24,274 nt of DNA, from assembly GCA_002727395.1 (NCBI GenBank), contig PBWY01000036.1, positions 4,743 to 29,016 of the forward strand. The letters run 5' to 3'. A model generated the notes under the pieces. That model searched no databases. It was given only the letters and a program-made list of their open reading frames with translations, and was not told the origin of the DNA. Source of the DNA: Rhodospirillales bacterium (GTDB taxonomy: Bacteria; Pseudomonadota; Alphaproteobacteria; MPNO01; UBA2964). Every line of letters begins with the position of its first letter. Position 1 is the stretch's first letter. Below, in pieces: positions 1-8,166 of the stretch. A program made the position numbers and the translations under genes.

Positions 1-39
1 CGTAACTTTCTTGGAAAAATTATCCTTTGTCCTTAAACA

Positions 40-1590
40 TTAATTAGAGCCAAGAAATTCTTCAATATATAACTTTACAGCTTGGCGGTCGACCTTGCCG
101 GTTCCCCCTATTGGTAATTTGTCAATAAATATGACATGTCTAGGGTGGGCATACGCTGCCCCATGTTTCAAAGTAAAATTCTTAATGGCCTGCTCATTAA
201 TATTTGCTTTTGGTCGCACGGTTACTAATGCTGCGGGTGCGAGCCCTTTAACTTCATGTTTTATGGGTATAACTACCGCATCAATGATATCTGGATGTTG
301 AACTAATAATAGTTCTACTTCCTTGGGATAAATATTTTCACCGCCGCATGAAAATTGATCATCTATACGTCCCAAAAAATAAAAAAACCCTTGGTCGTCT
401 CTCTTGAATATATCTCCTGTATGAAGCCAGCCATCAGACAGTCTTTCTTTTGTCAAATCCGGTCGCTCATTGTAGGCATAGAGCACCGCGGGTGATTTTA
501 CCCATAATTCCCCCTGCTTGGCACTTTCCAGACCGCTATCCTCAACTAGTTTTACAGCCACTCCGGGTGCTGGGACGCCACAACTTCCCCGGGGAGTATA
601 CCTTCCATCTGTTGGCGCCCGTAATGGTCCTCCGCCTTCTGTCAAGCCATAAGCCTCTTCAACTTCCGCATCAAAAGCCTTCTCAACGGCTTTTAGTAAG
701 TCAGCTCCGACAACGGCTGATCCCATTTCTAGACATCGTAAATAGGGAAATTCGAGTTCTTGGAGTAATTTTGTTTCTGCGAGCATCATTCGATACATTG
801 CGGGAACACCTCCAGTTTCAGTACATTTATATTTAGCGAGGGCGTTCAGCATTAATTTTGGTTCAAAATGTGGTAAAATGACTGCAGAGCCCCCTACAAA
901 GAGTTTTGGTTTTATAGAAACACGCATCGCATTTTTATGAAAAAGAGGACCCGCAACCAATGCGCGGTCGGTATGGCTTGAAGGCCAGTATTTTTGAGAA
1001 CTTTTAATTCCCCATAACATTCCCTCGTGCGTAAGTAATACGCCTTTGGGGAGTCCAGTTGACCCTGATGTGTAGGGTAGAAAAGCAATTTCACCATGAC
1101 TAAATTCACTGGGTCCAAATTGTTTTTGTGCAAACGTTTCTAATGAGTGTTCATAGTCAAGCCAGCCATGAGGAACAGGATTGAGTGCTATCAATGTTTG
1201 TAATTTATTATTTTCAATCACTTCAACTAAATCTTCGTTGCAATCAGGTTCTATAATTGCGGCCCGACAGTCGGAATCTTTAATAATAAAATCTATTGTT
1301 TTAGCACCCAATTTAATATTCAGCGGGATAGGAATAATTCCCGCTCTCATTGATCCAAAAAATATTTCGATGAATTCGGATCTATTCCCCATGCCCAGCA
1401 ACAATCGTTCCCCTTGCTTGACTCCAATGTTTAAGAGCATAGATGCAACATTAGTCATACGACGGGATAACTGCCCATGAGTTATTCTTGTGACCTTTGT
1501 TCCGGATAGATCTATCAATGCTGTTTTGTTTGGGTAGGTATCTGCAGCGCCGCTATTAAAATAGCCAAGATTAGATTTTCTATAGTCCAT
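40..1590 (-). CDS. Class I adenylate-forming enzyme (acyl-CoA synthetase / AMP-ligase type)
   Basis: Predicted to activate a carboxylic acid with ATP to an acyl-AMP and then, most likely, transfer it to CoA. At 516 aa it has the usual length for the ANL superfamily. Visible core motifs are the P-loop-like A3 motif TSGSTGLPKG (residues 174-183), the A5 motif YGLTEGGG (from residue 314), the A7/A8 stretch DGWLHTGD...GRIDD with the hinge region before ENIYPKE, and the A10 motif GGTGKVDR with the catalytic lysine at residue 499. There is no signal peptide or carrier domain, so it should be a cytoplasmic stand-alone enzyme. The ATG lies 8 bp after the stop of the YgfZ-type gene on the same strand, so the two are probably co-transcribed. 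The substrate cannot be read from the sequence; a fatty or aromatic acid is possible. Family call is firm, substrate unknown. Confidence 0.9.
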   Translation of the reverse strand: MDYRKSNLGYFNSGAADTYPNKTALIDLSGTKVTRITHGQLSRRMTNVASMLLNIGVKQGERLLLGMGNRSEFIEIFFGSMRAGIIPIPLNIKLGAKTIDFIIKDSDCRAAIIEPDCNEDLVEVIENNKLQTLIALNPVPHGWLDYEHSLETFAQKQFGPSEFSHGEIAFLPYTSGSTGLPKGVLLTHEGMLWGIKSSQKYWPSSHTDRALVAGPLFHKNAMRVSIKPKLFVGGSAVILPHFEPKLMLNALAKYKCTETGGVPAMYRMMLAETKLLQELEFPYLRCLEMGSAVVGADLLKAVEKAFDAEVEEAYGLTEGGGPLRAPTDGRYTPRGSCGVPAPGVAVKLVEDSGLESAKQGELWVKSPAVLYAYNERPDLTKERLSDGWLHTGDIFKRDDQGFFYFLGRIDDQFSCGGENIYPKEVELLLVQHPDIIDAVVIPIKHEVKGLAPAALVTVRPKANINEQAIKNFTLKHGAAYAHPRHVIFIDKLPIGGTGKVDRQAVKLYIEEFLGSN

Positions 1591-1598
1591 GAGAAAAT

Positions 1599-2504
1599 CT
1601 ATGTTTTTAGATTACACCAGGACGGTATAGTGGGTTTGACTAATGTGTTCTCTGCCAATAATTCTCGGTCTTCATTGAGAGCTTGGTTTAGTGCTTCAAT
1701 TCGCAACATAGCTAACCCCTGATTATTTGTAACCGCCAAAATTTCTCCGACTCCTTTGCCCTGAGACAAAATGTTTGTCCCTGTCGTGGGTATCTCCCCC
1801 TGAAATGAAACAGGAAAAAGACGTTTCTTGACTAGGTTTCGCACCTTCATTCTTGCTGTTACCTCCTGTCCGACATAACACCCCTTAGTAAAGGAGACGG
1901 CCTTCAATTCATCAAACCCAAGTTCCAAAGGAAAATAACCTCTTAACATGCTATTTGGTATATAATCAGCAACCCCTAAGGATATTTGTAAGTGCTTATA
2001 CCAAATTTCATTTTTTTCTATAAATCCATTCATTGGAATGATTTGGTTTTCAAACTCATTAGGAATAATCGCTCTAGTGCCTAATTGCGTGAGGCGCGGG
2101 TCTGCAGATGTAATCACCCCTTTGAATTTATTCAAATTCTCGTACTGACCCTCGGTAGAAATTTTCACCTCATTTTGTTGTCGAATAATAGAAAATATTG
2201 AGAACGCATCTCTTCTATTATTAATTTCTACCTTTGCCCGAAGACGATACATATTTAGTGTTTTTTCCAGGGTATCAACAGTATCTTTTTGGCAGTCTAT
2301 AAAAATGCCTGTGGAGGTATAAAAAATAAAAAAATCGTATAAGTATTTTCCCTGAGGGTTCAAAATGGCAGAAAATTGCATTTTTTTTTCTACTAATTTT
2401 TCCATATCATTCGTGACGATTCCTTGAAGGAAAGCCAAGGTATCTGGACCAGTAATGGATAGAATGCTCCTATCTTTTAATTTTGTGCAGTAAACGTCAT
2501 GCAT
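1599..2504 (-). CDS. ygfZ: YgfZ/GcvT-type folate-binding protein (Fe-S cluster maintenance)
   Basis: A 301-aa tetrahydrofolate-binding protein of the GcvT-like fold. YgfZ relatives help assembly or repair of certain Fe-S enzymes such as MiaB-type proteins. The N-terminus (RSILSITGPDTLAFLQGIVTND) is the typical 'folate-binding YgfZ' opening, and the diagnostic motif KGCYVGQE is present, with the conserved cysteine at residue 209. Alphaproteobacterial members are often annotated CAF17-type; the T-protein of the glycine cleavage system is less likely because the protein is shorter and carries the YgfZ signature. It is the first gene of a minus-strand pair with the adenylate-forming enzyme (8-bp gap). 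It is read divergently from the glycan operon across a 161-bp AT-rich gap. The ATG start gives the expected N-terminus. Confidence 0.88.
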   Translation of the reverse strand: MHDVYCTKLKDRSILSITGPDTLAFLQGIVTNDMEKLVEKKMQFSAILNPQGKYLYDFFIFYTSTGIFIDCQKDTVDTLEKTLNMYRLRAKVEINNRRDAFSIFSIIRQQNEVKISTEGQYENLNKFKGVITSADPRLTQLGTRAIIPNEFENQIIPMNGFIEKNEIWYKHLQISLGVADYIPNSMLRGYFPLELGFDELKAVSFTKGCYVGQEVTARMKVRNLVKKRLFPVSFQGEIPTTGTNILSQGKGVGEILAVTNNQGLAMLRIEALNQALNEDRELLAENTLVKPTIPSWCNLKT

Positions 2505-2665
2505 AGTTACTTTTAATTTTTATAAGGGTCATAAATATTGAACGTTTTCTTTAATTCTTAATATGAGGATAGCGGAAAATTTTAAAAAGTATTGAACATG
2601 AAAATCAGAGACCGAATTTATTTTATATTTTAGATTAAATATCTTGGAGTCCAATAGTTATTTTA

Positions 2666-3637
2666 ATGAAAATTCTTTTTGTGACGTCGACGCGTATCGG
2701 GGATGCTGTTCTTTCGACAGCCATACTTCGTTACATAATTGAAAAATACCCTTCGGCTTCATTGACTGTCGCCTGCGGTCCTTTGCCAAGCTCCCTATTT
2801 GAACCAATCCCCGGAGTTGAGCGTGTTATAACAATCCATAAAAAGGCCTTTTCAATTCATTGGATTTCTCTTTGGGCCACAACTGTTACTCAATCATGGG
2901 ATTTAATCGTTGATTTACGCTCTTCGGCTATAGCATTTTCTTTGCGAGCTAAATCCCGAAAGATTTTACGGTCTGATAAAAAAACCTCTGATTTACATCG
3001 TGTGGAAGAACTTGCCAGCCTATTTAATCTAGATAATCCGCCCGCTCCAAAACTCTGGATCTCTAATTCAATGGAGGATATGGGCCAAAAATTAATACCG
3101 AATGGTTCGCCTATTATTGGTTTGGGCGTTACAGCCAATTGGATGCCAAAAGTTTGGCCCTCAAAAAATTTTATTGAGTTAATTCAGCGTTTGACAAGAA
3201 AAGGGAAAATTTTTTCTGGTAAGCGGTTTGCTATTTTTGGGTCAACGAATGAACGGGATATTGCAATGCCGGTAATTCAGGGCCTCACTGATACCGAATG
3301 TATAGACCTAATCGGTAAAGCTTCAATTTCTTCGGTGACAGCTTGTATCAAAAGGTGCAGCTTTTTTATAGGAAATGACTCCGGGTTAATGCATATCGCG
3401 GCGGCTCTCGGTGTTCCAACTATAGGCTTATTTGGCCCGAGCCCAGCTGAACGGTATGGCCCGTGGGGTGACCATTGTCAGTCGGTTGTTTCTTCGGAGA
3501 GTTATCATGCGCTCATTGGAAAAAAGGATTTCGACCATCGTAGTTCAGCTAATTTAATGAATGGATTGTCTGTTGATGCGGTGGAGAAGGCTACTTGTGA
3601 ATTATTTGATAGAATTAAGGGGAGTGCAAGTGGCTAA
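2666..3637 (+). CDS. Glycosyltransferase family 9 (ADP-heptose:LPS heptosyltransferase-like)
   Basis: A 323-aa GT9 protein, expected to transfer a heptose or related sugar to the lipopolysaccharide core at the inner face of the inner membrane. The N-terminus MKILFVTSTRIGDAVLSTAI has the GT9 pattern, where the R-[IL]-GD segment contacts the acceptor. The nucleotide-sugar region is GNDSGLMHIAAALG (from residue 236) followed by GLFGPSPAERYGPW. It is the first gene of a four-gene operon whose reading frames overlap by 8, 1 and 1 nt. The 161 bp upstream is very AT-rich and holds two copies of TATTGAAC (2536-2543 and 2590-2597), either of which could contribute a -35 element; I cannot choose a promoter. 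The ribosome binding site is weak (GGAG at 2645-2648 is 17 nt away). Exact sugar and acceptor are unknown. Confidence 0.88.
   Translation: MKILFVTSTRIGDAVLSTAILRYIIEKYPSASLTVACGPLPSSLFEPIPGVERVITIHKKAFSIHWISLWATTVTQSWDLIVDLRSSAIAFSLRAKSRKILRSDKKTSDLHRVEELASLFNLDNPPAPKLWISNSMEDMGQKLIPNGSPIIGLGVTANWMPKVWPSKNFIELIQRLTRKGKIFSGKRFAIFGSTNERDIAMPVIQGLTDTECIDLIGKASISSVTACIKRCSFFIGNDSGLMHIAAALGVPTIGLFGPSPAERYGPWGDHCQSVVSSESYHALIGKKDFDHRSSANLMNGLSVDAVEKATCELFDRIKGSASG
3617..3624 (+). promoter_or_regulatory. Shine-Dalgarno site that sets the GTG start of the second glycan gene
   Basis: AAGGGGAG lies inside the end of the GT9 gene, 5 nt before GTG at 3630. The reading frame stays open back to an ATG at 3561, but that part translates as arginine/leucine-rich sequence without family resemblance. 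From 3630 the protein begins VAKILMVDDG, a proper glycosyltransferase N-terminus. The site therefore fixes the start at 3630 and gives an 8-nt overlap with the upstream gene. Confidence 0.75.
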
Positions 3638-4664
3638 AATTTTGATGGTAGATGATGGAATAAGTTTTGATGGAAATTCCCTAGAACAGGGTCCGTTGGG
3701 CGGGGCGGAGACTGCTTTTATATCTTTAGCCAATTCTTTCTCAGAGCGAGGTCATGAAGTTTTAATAAGAAATAACTGTTCTGGGACTATGAAAAAAAAC
3801 AACATTGATTGGGCTCCTTTAAAAAATGGAGTGCCTGATCATTGTGACCTTTATATTGCGAACAGGAGCGACAAATTACTTACACTTCCCTGTGATTCTA
3901 GGGCTGTAGTTTTTTGGATACATAATCCGGCCCAATATTTACTTAAGTTTCGATATTTGACAAAAATCTGGAGCCGTAAACCCGTAATAGTTTTCTCGGG
4001 TAACTTTCATGCAAATAGTTATCCGAAATGGGCGCCAGATGGCGGGCGTAAAATTATTCCGTATGGTATCTCTGATGAATTTGTTAAAGTTGAGCCAATT
4101 GGAACCATTCCAGAACCGAGGGCAATTTTTACATCAAACCCACTAAGAAGTCTTTCTTGGTTGCTTGGAATTTGGAAAGATCATATCAACCCTCAAATGT
4201 CTAACGCCGAATTACATATTTATTCTGGAGCGGCAACTTATGGAGAGCTTGGCTCATCTCAAAAAGGGCAAATGCAATTGATCTTAGATGAAGCTAATGC
4301 AATGAGTAATCAAAATGTATGCTTACATGATCCTATCCCAAAGAAGCGGCTAGCGGTTGTGCTCAGCAGATCTAGGGTTTTGCCTTATAGAGGAGATCCC
4401 GGCGAAACATTTTGTTTGGCTGTAGGTGAGGCACAGGCGGCAGGTCTACCAGTAGTTGTGCAAGATATAGGCTGCGTAGCAGAACGAGTGGTCAATGGTA
4501 AGACCGGTTTTGTAACTGGAAATGATGAAGAATTTGCAAATGCGACTCTTCAACTTTTGCGAGATGATAATTTGTGGCGCCGAAACCATGAGATGAGTTT
4601 AAGACTTCAAAGAAACTGGGGTTGGAATGACGCAGCAGCGGAATTTGAAGGACTGATAAGCTGA
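3630..4664 (+). CDS. Glycosyltransferase (GT4-like, EX7E type)
   Basis: A 344-aa retaining-type glycosyltransferase with a GT-B fold. The start is the GTG at 3630, chosen on its strong Shine-Dalgarno site and N-terminal resemblance rather than the longer in-frame ATG at 3561. The N-terminal domain has the GGAETA loop typical of GT4 enzymes. The C-terminal donor-binding domain carries the EX7E motif ETFCLAVGE (E259 and E267) followed by AQAAGLPVVVQD and NGKTGFVTGN. There is no membrane segment, so it is a cytoplasmic or peripheral enzyme. It overlaps the GT9 gene by 8 nt and the next glycosyltransferase by 1 nt (TGATG), which indicates translational coupling. The sugar donor is not predictable; a role in LPS core, O-chain or capsule assembly is inferred from neighbours. 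Confidence 0.85.
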   Translation: MAKILMVDDGISFDGNSLEQGPLGGAETAFISLANSFSERGHEVLIRNNCSGTMKKNNIDWAPLKNGVPDHCDLYIANRSDKLLTLPCDSRAVVFWIHNPAQYLLKFRYLTKIWSRKPVIVFSGNFHANSYPKWAPDGGRKIIPYGISDEFVKVEPIGTIPEPRAIFTSNPLRSLSWLLGIWKDHINPQMSNAELHIYSGAATYGELGSSQKGQMQLILDEANAMSNQNVCLHDPIPKKRLAVVLSRSRVLPYRGDPGETFCLAVGEAQAAGLPVVVQDIGCVAERVVNGKTGFVTGNDEEFANATLQLLRDDNLWRRNHEMSLRLQRNWGWNDAAAEFEGLIS

Positions 4665-5704
4665 TGCGTGTTCTTCATCTTATGGCAGGGGCCAAAGTGG
4701 GGGGGGCGGAGACATTTTTTGGTCGCCTCGTTATTGGTTTGGAAAAGGCTGGTCTTGAGCAACGAGTTATCTCTAGACATGCAATAGATAGAGAAAAAAT
4801 GTTTGCAGAGGCGTCTGTTGATTATTCCACAGCTCGGTTTGGCGGTTTTTGGGATGTAACAACGCGTAGGGCGGTAAAAAAGGAAATTGGACTATTTTTA
4901 CCTGATATTGTGATTAGTTGGATGAATAGACCGACAAGATTTGTTCCTAAGTTATCTAATGGTAACGGCAGAGTATTCATTCACCTCGGCTCACCTCGCG
5001 GTTATTACCCGCCAAAATACTACAAAGAGTGCGAGCATTTGGTCGTAACGACCGAAGATTTGGCCACGTTTTATATTGATAGTGGTAGGGCCACTAACGA
5101 TGTATCTGTTATTCCGAATTTTGTGCCGGATACCCGGGCTATGCCGGTCCAGCGGAAGAAATATGATACCCCTGACGACGCGCCTTTACTATTGGCTTTA
5201 GGTAGATTTCATCCGAATAAGGGTTTTGATATTTTATTAGAGGCCATGCAAAAACTGCCAAATCATTTCCTTTGGTTAGGCGGAGATGGACCTTTAAAGA
5301 AAAAGCTTATGGATATGTCTCGGAATTTAGGCGTATCTGAAAGAGTAAGGTTTTTAGGTTGGGTATTAGATCCGGGCCCGCTTTATTCTGCGGCTGACGT
5401 GTTTATATGTTCATCACGTCATGAGCCCTTTGGAAATATTGTTATCGAGTCATGGCTTTATTCGACTGCAATTGTTGCGTCCGCTAGTGAAGGCCCAAGC
5501 TCAATCATAGAGCATGGGACAACAGGTTTGATTGTACCCAATGAAGATCCATTTGCTCTATCAAACGCGATCCAGGAGCTATATTTGAACCCTGTTTTCT
5601 GCAATAAACTTGCGGCGGCGGGACGTAAAAGATATCAGGAGACTTATACTGAGAAACGTGTCGTTAACCAGTACCTTAAATTATTTGAAAGACTTATAAA
5701 CTAA
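4664..5704 (+). CDS. Glycosyltransferase family 4
   Basis: A 346-aa GT4 enzyme. The N-terminus MRVLHLMAGAKVGGAETFF has the glycine-rich loop that binds the acceptor side. The C-terminal domain reads LALGRFHPNKGFDILLEAM, then LGGDGPLKKKL, then RVRFLGW, and the EX7E catalytic motif EPFGNIVIE (E254 and E262), ending with IEHGTTGLIVPNEDP. These are all hallmark GT4 positions, and the length is normal. The start codon overlaps the preceding stop (TGATG) and the stop overlaps the AsnB-type start (TAATG), so the protein is made from the same transcript and in step with its partners. It presumably adds one residue to the same cell-surface glycan; linkage and donor are unknown. Confidence 0.9.
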   Translation: MRVLHLMAGAKVGGAETFFGRLVIGLEKAGLEQRVISRHAIDREKMFAEASVDYSTARFGGFWDVTTRRAVKKEIGLFLPDIVISWMNRPTRFVPKLSNGNGRVFIHLGSPRGYYPPKYYKECEHLVVTTEDLATFYIDSGRATNDVSVIPNFVPDTRAMPVQRKKYDTPDDAPLLLALGRFHPNKGFDILLEAMQKLPNHFLWLGGDGPLKKKLMDMSRNLGVSERVRFLGWVLDPGPLYSAADVFICSSRHEPFGNIVIESWLYSTAIVASASEGPSSIIEHGTTGLIVPNEDPFALSNAIQELYLNPVFCNKLAAAGRKRYQETYTEKRVVNQYLKLFERLIN

Positions 5705-7464
5705 TGTGCGGGATTAATGGTGTCATGACTGCTTCGGGGGATTCTCCTGACCCGAACCTAATTACATCAATGCAAAATGCTTTGATACACCGTGGACCCG
5801 ATGGGGCCGGACTTTATTTTAAGAATAACATTGGAATGGTACACCGCCGATTGGCTATTATCGACCTTGATACGGGAGATCAACCATTATCAACGCCGAA
5901 TGGTACTACGCTTGTAGCTAATGCAGAAATCTATAATTATGTTGAGCTAAAATCCCAAATGCCAGAGGTTGACTTTAAAACAACCTCAGATTGTGAAGTG
6001 CCTCTGCACCTTTACTCAAAGTTTGGAGAGGGTTTTGCCCGTCACTTAAGGGGGATGTATGCTATTGCAATTTACGACCCTGAAAATCGAAGCCTGGTAT
6101 TGACTCGGGATCCATTTGGAATAAAACAGCTCTACTATACGGTCGGGCCCTTTGGGTTTGCTTTTGCCTCTGAACCGCAAGCGTTTCTAGCTTCTGGCCT
6201 AATTTCTGCTGATATTCGCAAATCGGCTGCTGAAGAATTATTGCAACTTCAGTTTTCCGTAGGCAGAGAAACGGTATTGTCAAATATATTCAGGGTTTTA
6301 CCTGGCGAAACAATAATTGTTGAGTCAGGAAAAATTTCTAAAACCTTTCGGCAGGATGCATTGCCATCTGGTGGCCCGCAGGAGGTTGAAGAAGAGATTG
6401 CATTGGAGCGCGTTGGGAGTGCCTTATTTGATAGTATCAATGTACATCAGCGGAGTGACGTACCCTACGGGATGTTTTTATCAGGTGGCATAGATTCGTC
6501 GGCCATACTTGCGGCTATGAGCAAACTAAATGATCAACCAGTCCATGCTTTCACAGTTGGATTCTCAGATACGGAAGAGACAGATGAACGAAAGCACGCG
6601 GCTTTAGTTGCGAAATCATTAGGTGCGGAACATACCGAAGTTGATTTTACTGAAGATGATTTTTGGAAGACTATTCCTTTGGTCGCGCGTGCTATGGATG
6701 ATCCTGTGGCAGACTATGCAGAATTGCCCACATATAAATTGGGAGAAGTTGCAGGACAACAATTTAAGGTAATTTTATGCGGTGAAGGCGGAGATGAATT
6801 ATTTGGTGGTTATAGTCGTTACCGTTCTGCAATACGACCGTGGTGGCGTTACCCTAGGGCGGTGCGTTCGCGGGGTGCTTTAGAGGGAATGAACCTACTT
6901 CGGACTAATTCTAGAGATTGGCGCAATGGAATTGCAGCTTACGAGACTGATATATATAGCGAAAGCCGAAGCTCATTACAAAACGTACAAGCCAATGATT
7001 TTGCTGATTGGCTCCCCCATGACCTTCTAATCAAATTGGATAGGTGTTTAATGGCACATGGTATTGAAGGACGAACACCATTCCTAGATCCGGTTATAGC
7101 GAAAGAAGCATTTCGTTTGCCGGATTCTTTAAAGATTAAAGGACGCACAGGGAAATGGATTTTAAGAAAATGGCTATCTGAGCATGCGCCAGTAGCCAAG
7201 CCTTTTTCAAAAAAAAGAGGTTTTACGGTTCCTGTCGGTGAGTGGATTTTTCGTAAGGGTAACATTTTGGGCCCTCTAGTGGCAAAACAATCCGGAATAG
7301 TCGAACTCTGTGACCCAGATACCGTTGAGGCAATTTTTAAAAGTAAAAGTCGCCGTGCAGGATTAGCAGCTTGGATACTATTATTTTATTCAGTCTGGCA
7401 CCGATTGCATATCGAAGGGCTTTCCAACGATGGAGATGTTTTTTCCATTTTGAGCGATGGGTAA
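5704..7464 (+). CDS. asnB: Glutamine-dependent asparagine synthase-like amidotransferase
   Basis: A 586-aa two-domain protein. The N-terminal Ntn glutaminase domain starts MCGINGVM, with Cys2 as nucleophile after removal of Met, and contains HRGPDG and HRRLAIIDL. The C-terminal synthetase domain has the PP-loop SGGIDSS (residues 260-266) and CGEGGDELFGGY (from residue 359). The reaction is ATP-dependent transfer of glutamine nitrogen to a carboxylate. AsnB makes asparagine, but paralogues inside glycan clusters are often thought to amidate uronic acids or other sugar carboxylates. Because it is the last gene of an operon of three glycosyltransferases (1-nt overlap with the GT4 gene), I favour a glycan-modifying role, while free asparagine synthesis cannot be excluded. 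All catalytic motifs are intact. No clear hairpin terminator follows. Confidence 0.88.
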   Translation: MCGINGVMTASGDSPDPNLITSMQNALIHRGPDGAGLYFKNNIGMVHRRLAIIDLDTGDQPLSTPNGTTLVANAEIYNYVELKSQMPEVDFKTTSDCEVPLHLYSKFGEGFARHLRGMYAIAIYDPENRSLVLTRDPFGIKQLYYTVGPFGFAFASEPQAFLASGLISADIRKSAAEELLQLQFSVGRETVLSNIFRVLPGETIIVESGKISKTFRQDALPSGGPQEVEEEIALERVGSALFDSINVHQRSDVPYGMFLSGGIDSSAILAAMSKLNDQPVHAFTVGFSDTEETDERKHAALVAKSLGAEHTEVDFTEDDFWKTIPLVARAMDDPVADYAELPTYKLGEVAGQQFKVILCGEGGDELFGGYSRYRSAIRPWWRYPRAVRSRGALEGMNLLRTNSRDWRNGIAAYETDIYSESRSSLQNVQANDFADWLPHDLLIKLDRCLMAHGIEGRTPFLDPVIAKEAFRLPDSLKIKGRTGKWILRKWLSEHAPVAKPFSKKRGFTVPVGEWIFRKGNILGPLVAKQSGIVELCDPDTVEAIFKSKSRRAGLAAWILLFYSVWHRLHIEGLSNDGDVFSILSDG

Positions 7465-7468
7465 CCAA

Positions 7469-7497
7469 TTTTAAAATCTGATGTTAATTGTTATAAT
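7469..7497 (+). promoter_or_regulatory. Extended -10 promoter upstream of the VOC gene
   Basis: A consensus extended -10 element, TGTTATAAT, ends at 7497 (TG at 7489-7490, TATAAT at 7492-7497). A weak -35, TTTTAA, lies at 7469-7474 with 17 bp spacing. Transcription would start near 7504 and give a leader of about 110 nt before the ATG at 7617. The element sits just after the glycan operon, so the VOC gene can be transcribed independently of it. Confidence 0.5.
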
Positions 7498-7616
7498 TAA
7501 GCTTTATTCGTTAAAATATTCTTGGGCTAATTTTATAAGCAATTAAATTCATTTCCAAAGTAACAACGTCTATATTCGTAATTATATTGATCGATAAAAA
7601 TTGGAAGGGGAAAATT

Positions 7617-8159
7617 ATGGGAAATTTGCCTGAAATGAACTTCGGCCACCTTGGTATTGATGTCATCAATGTTGATAAAATGGTAAAATTCTATACTGAT
7701 ATCCTAGGTTTTAAAGTAACTGATCGAGGCCGTGCTGGGGGCGGAAAAGGCCCCGAATTGGTTTTTCTTAGCCGTAATCCAGAAGAACATCACCAAATAG
7801 TAATGGCGGCTAAACGAAGTGATGGAGAGCGGACGACAATAAACCAAATATCCTTTCGAGTTAATAATTTGTCGGAAGTTCGGCAGGCATATAACAAGGT
7901 GGTGGAAAGTGGACTCAATGGTATTGAACCGGTAGATCATGGATCAGCATTGTCAGTTTATTTTCCCGATCCTGAAGGCAATAGAATCGAGGTTTATATG
8001 GCAACACCCTGGTATATAGCTCAACCACACCGTGAATTGATTGATTTCAACAAGTCTGATGAAGAAGTTTTAAAAGCTTGTGAACAGAAATGTTATGCAG
8101 ACCCTACATATCAACCGATGGAGAACTGGAAAAGAGAGTTTGCCGCGTCAAATTCCTAA
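7617..8159 (+). CDS. VOC-superfamily metalloprotein (glyoxalase / extradiol dioxygenase-like)
   Basis: A 180-aa single VOC module made of two beta-alpha-beta-beta-beta repeats. The ATG at 7617 is chosen over an in-frame TTG at 7587 because GGAAGGGG (7603-7610) sits 6 nt before it. The N-terminus NFGHLGIDVINVDKMVKFY is characteristic of the fold. Candidate metal ligands are His11, a histidine of the HHQIVM stretch (58/59) and Glu125 in NRIEVY. The DHGSALSVYFPDPEGNRIE block resembles extradiol (catechol) dioxygenases more than glyoxalase I. The C-terminal 45 residues form an unusual tail after the fold. The gene stands alone behind its own promoter and converges on the nitronate monooxygenase gene with a 7-bp gap. 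Substrate unknown; ring-cleaving dioxygenase or isomerase activity is possible. Confidence 0.82.
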   Translation: MGNLPEMNFGHLGIDVINVDKMVKFYTDILGFKVTDRGRAGGGKGPELVFLSRNPEEHHQIVMAAKRSDGERTTINQISFRVNNLSEVRQAYNKVVESGLNGIEPVDHGSALSVYFPDPEGNRIEVYMATPWYIAQPHRELIDFNKSDEEVLKACEQKCYADPTYQPMENWKREFAASNS

Positions 8160-8166
8160 ATTTTTA

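Noticed and set aside
3561..3629. Upstream in-frame extension of the second glycosyltransferase (ATG at 3561)
   Set aside because: It lies wholly inside the GT9 gene, has no family resemblance, and the GTG at 3630 has a strong ribosome binding site.
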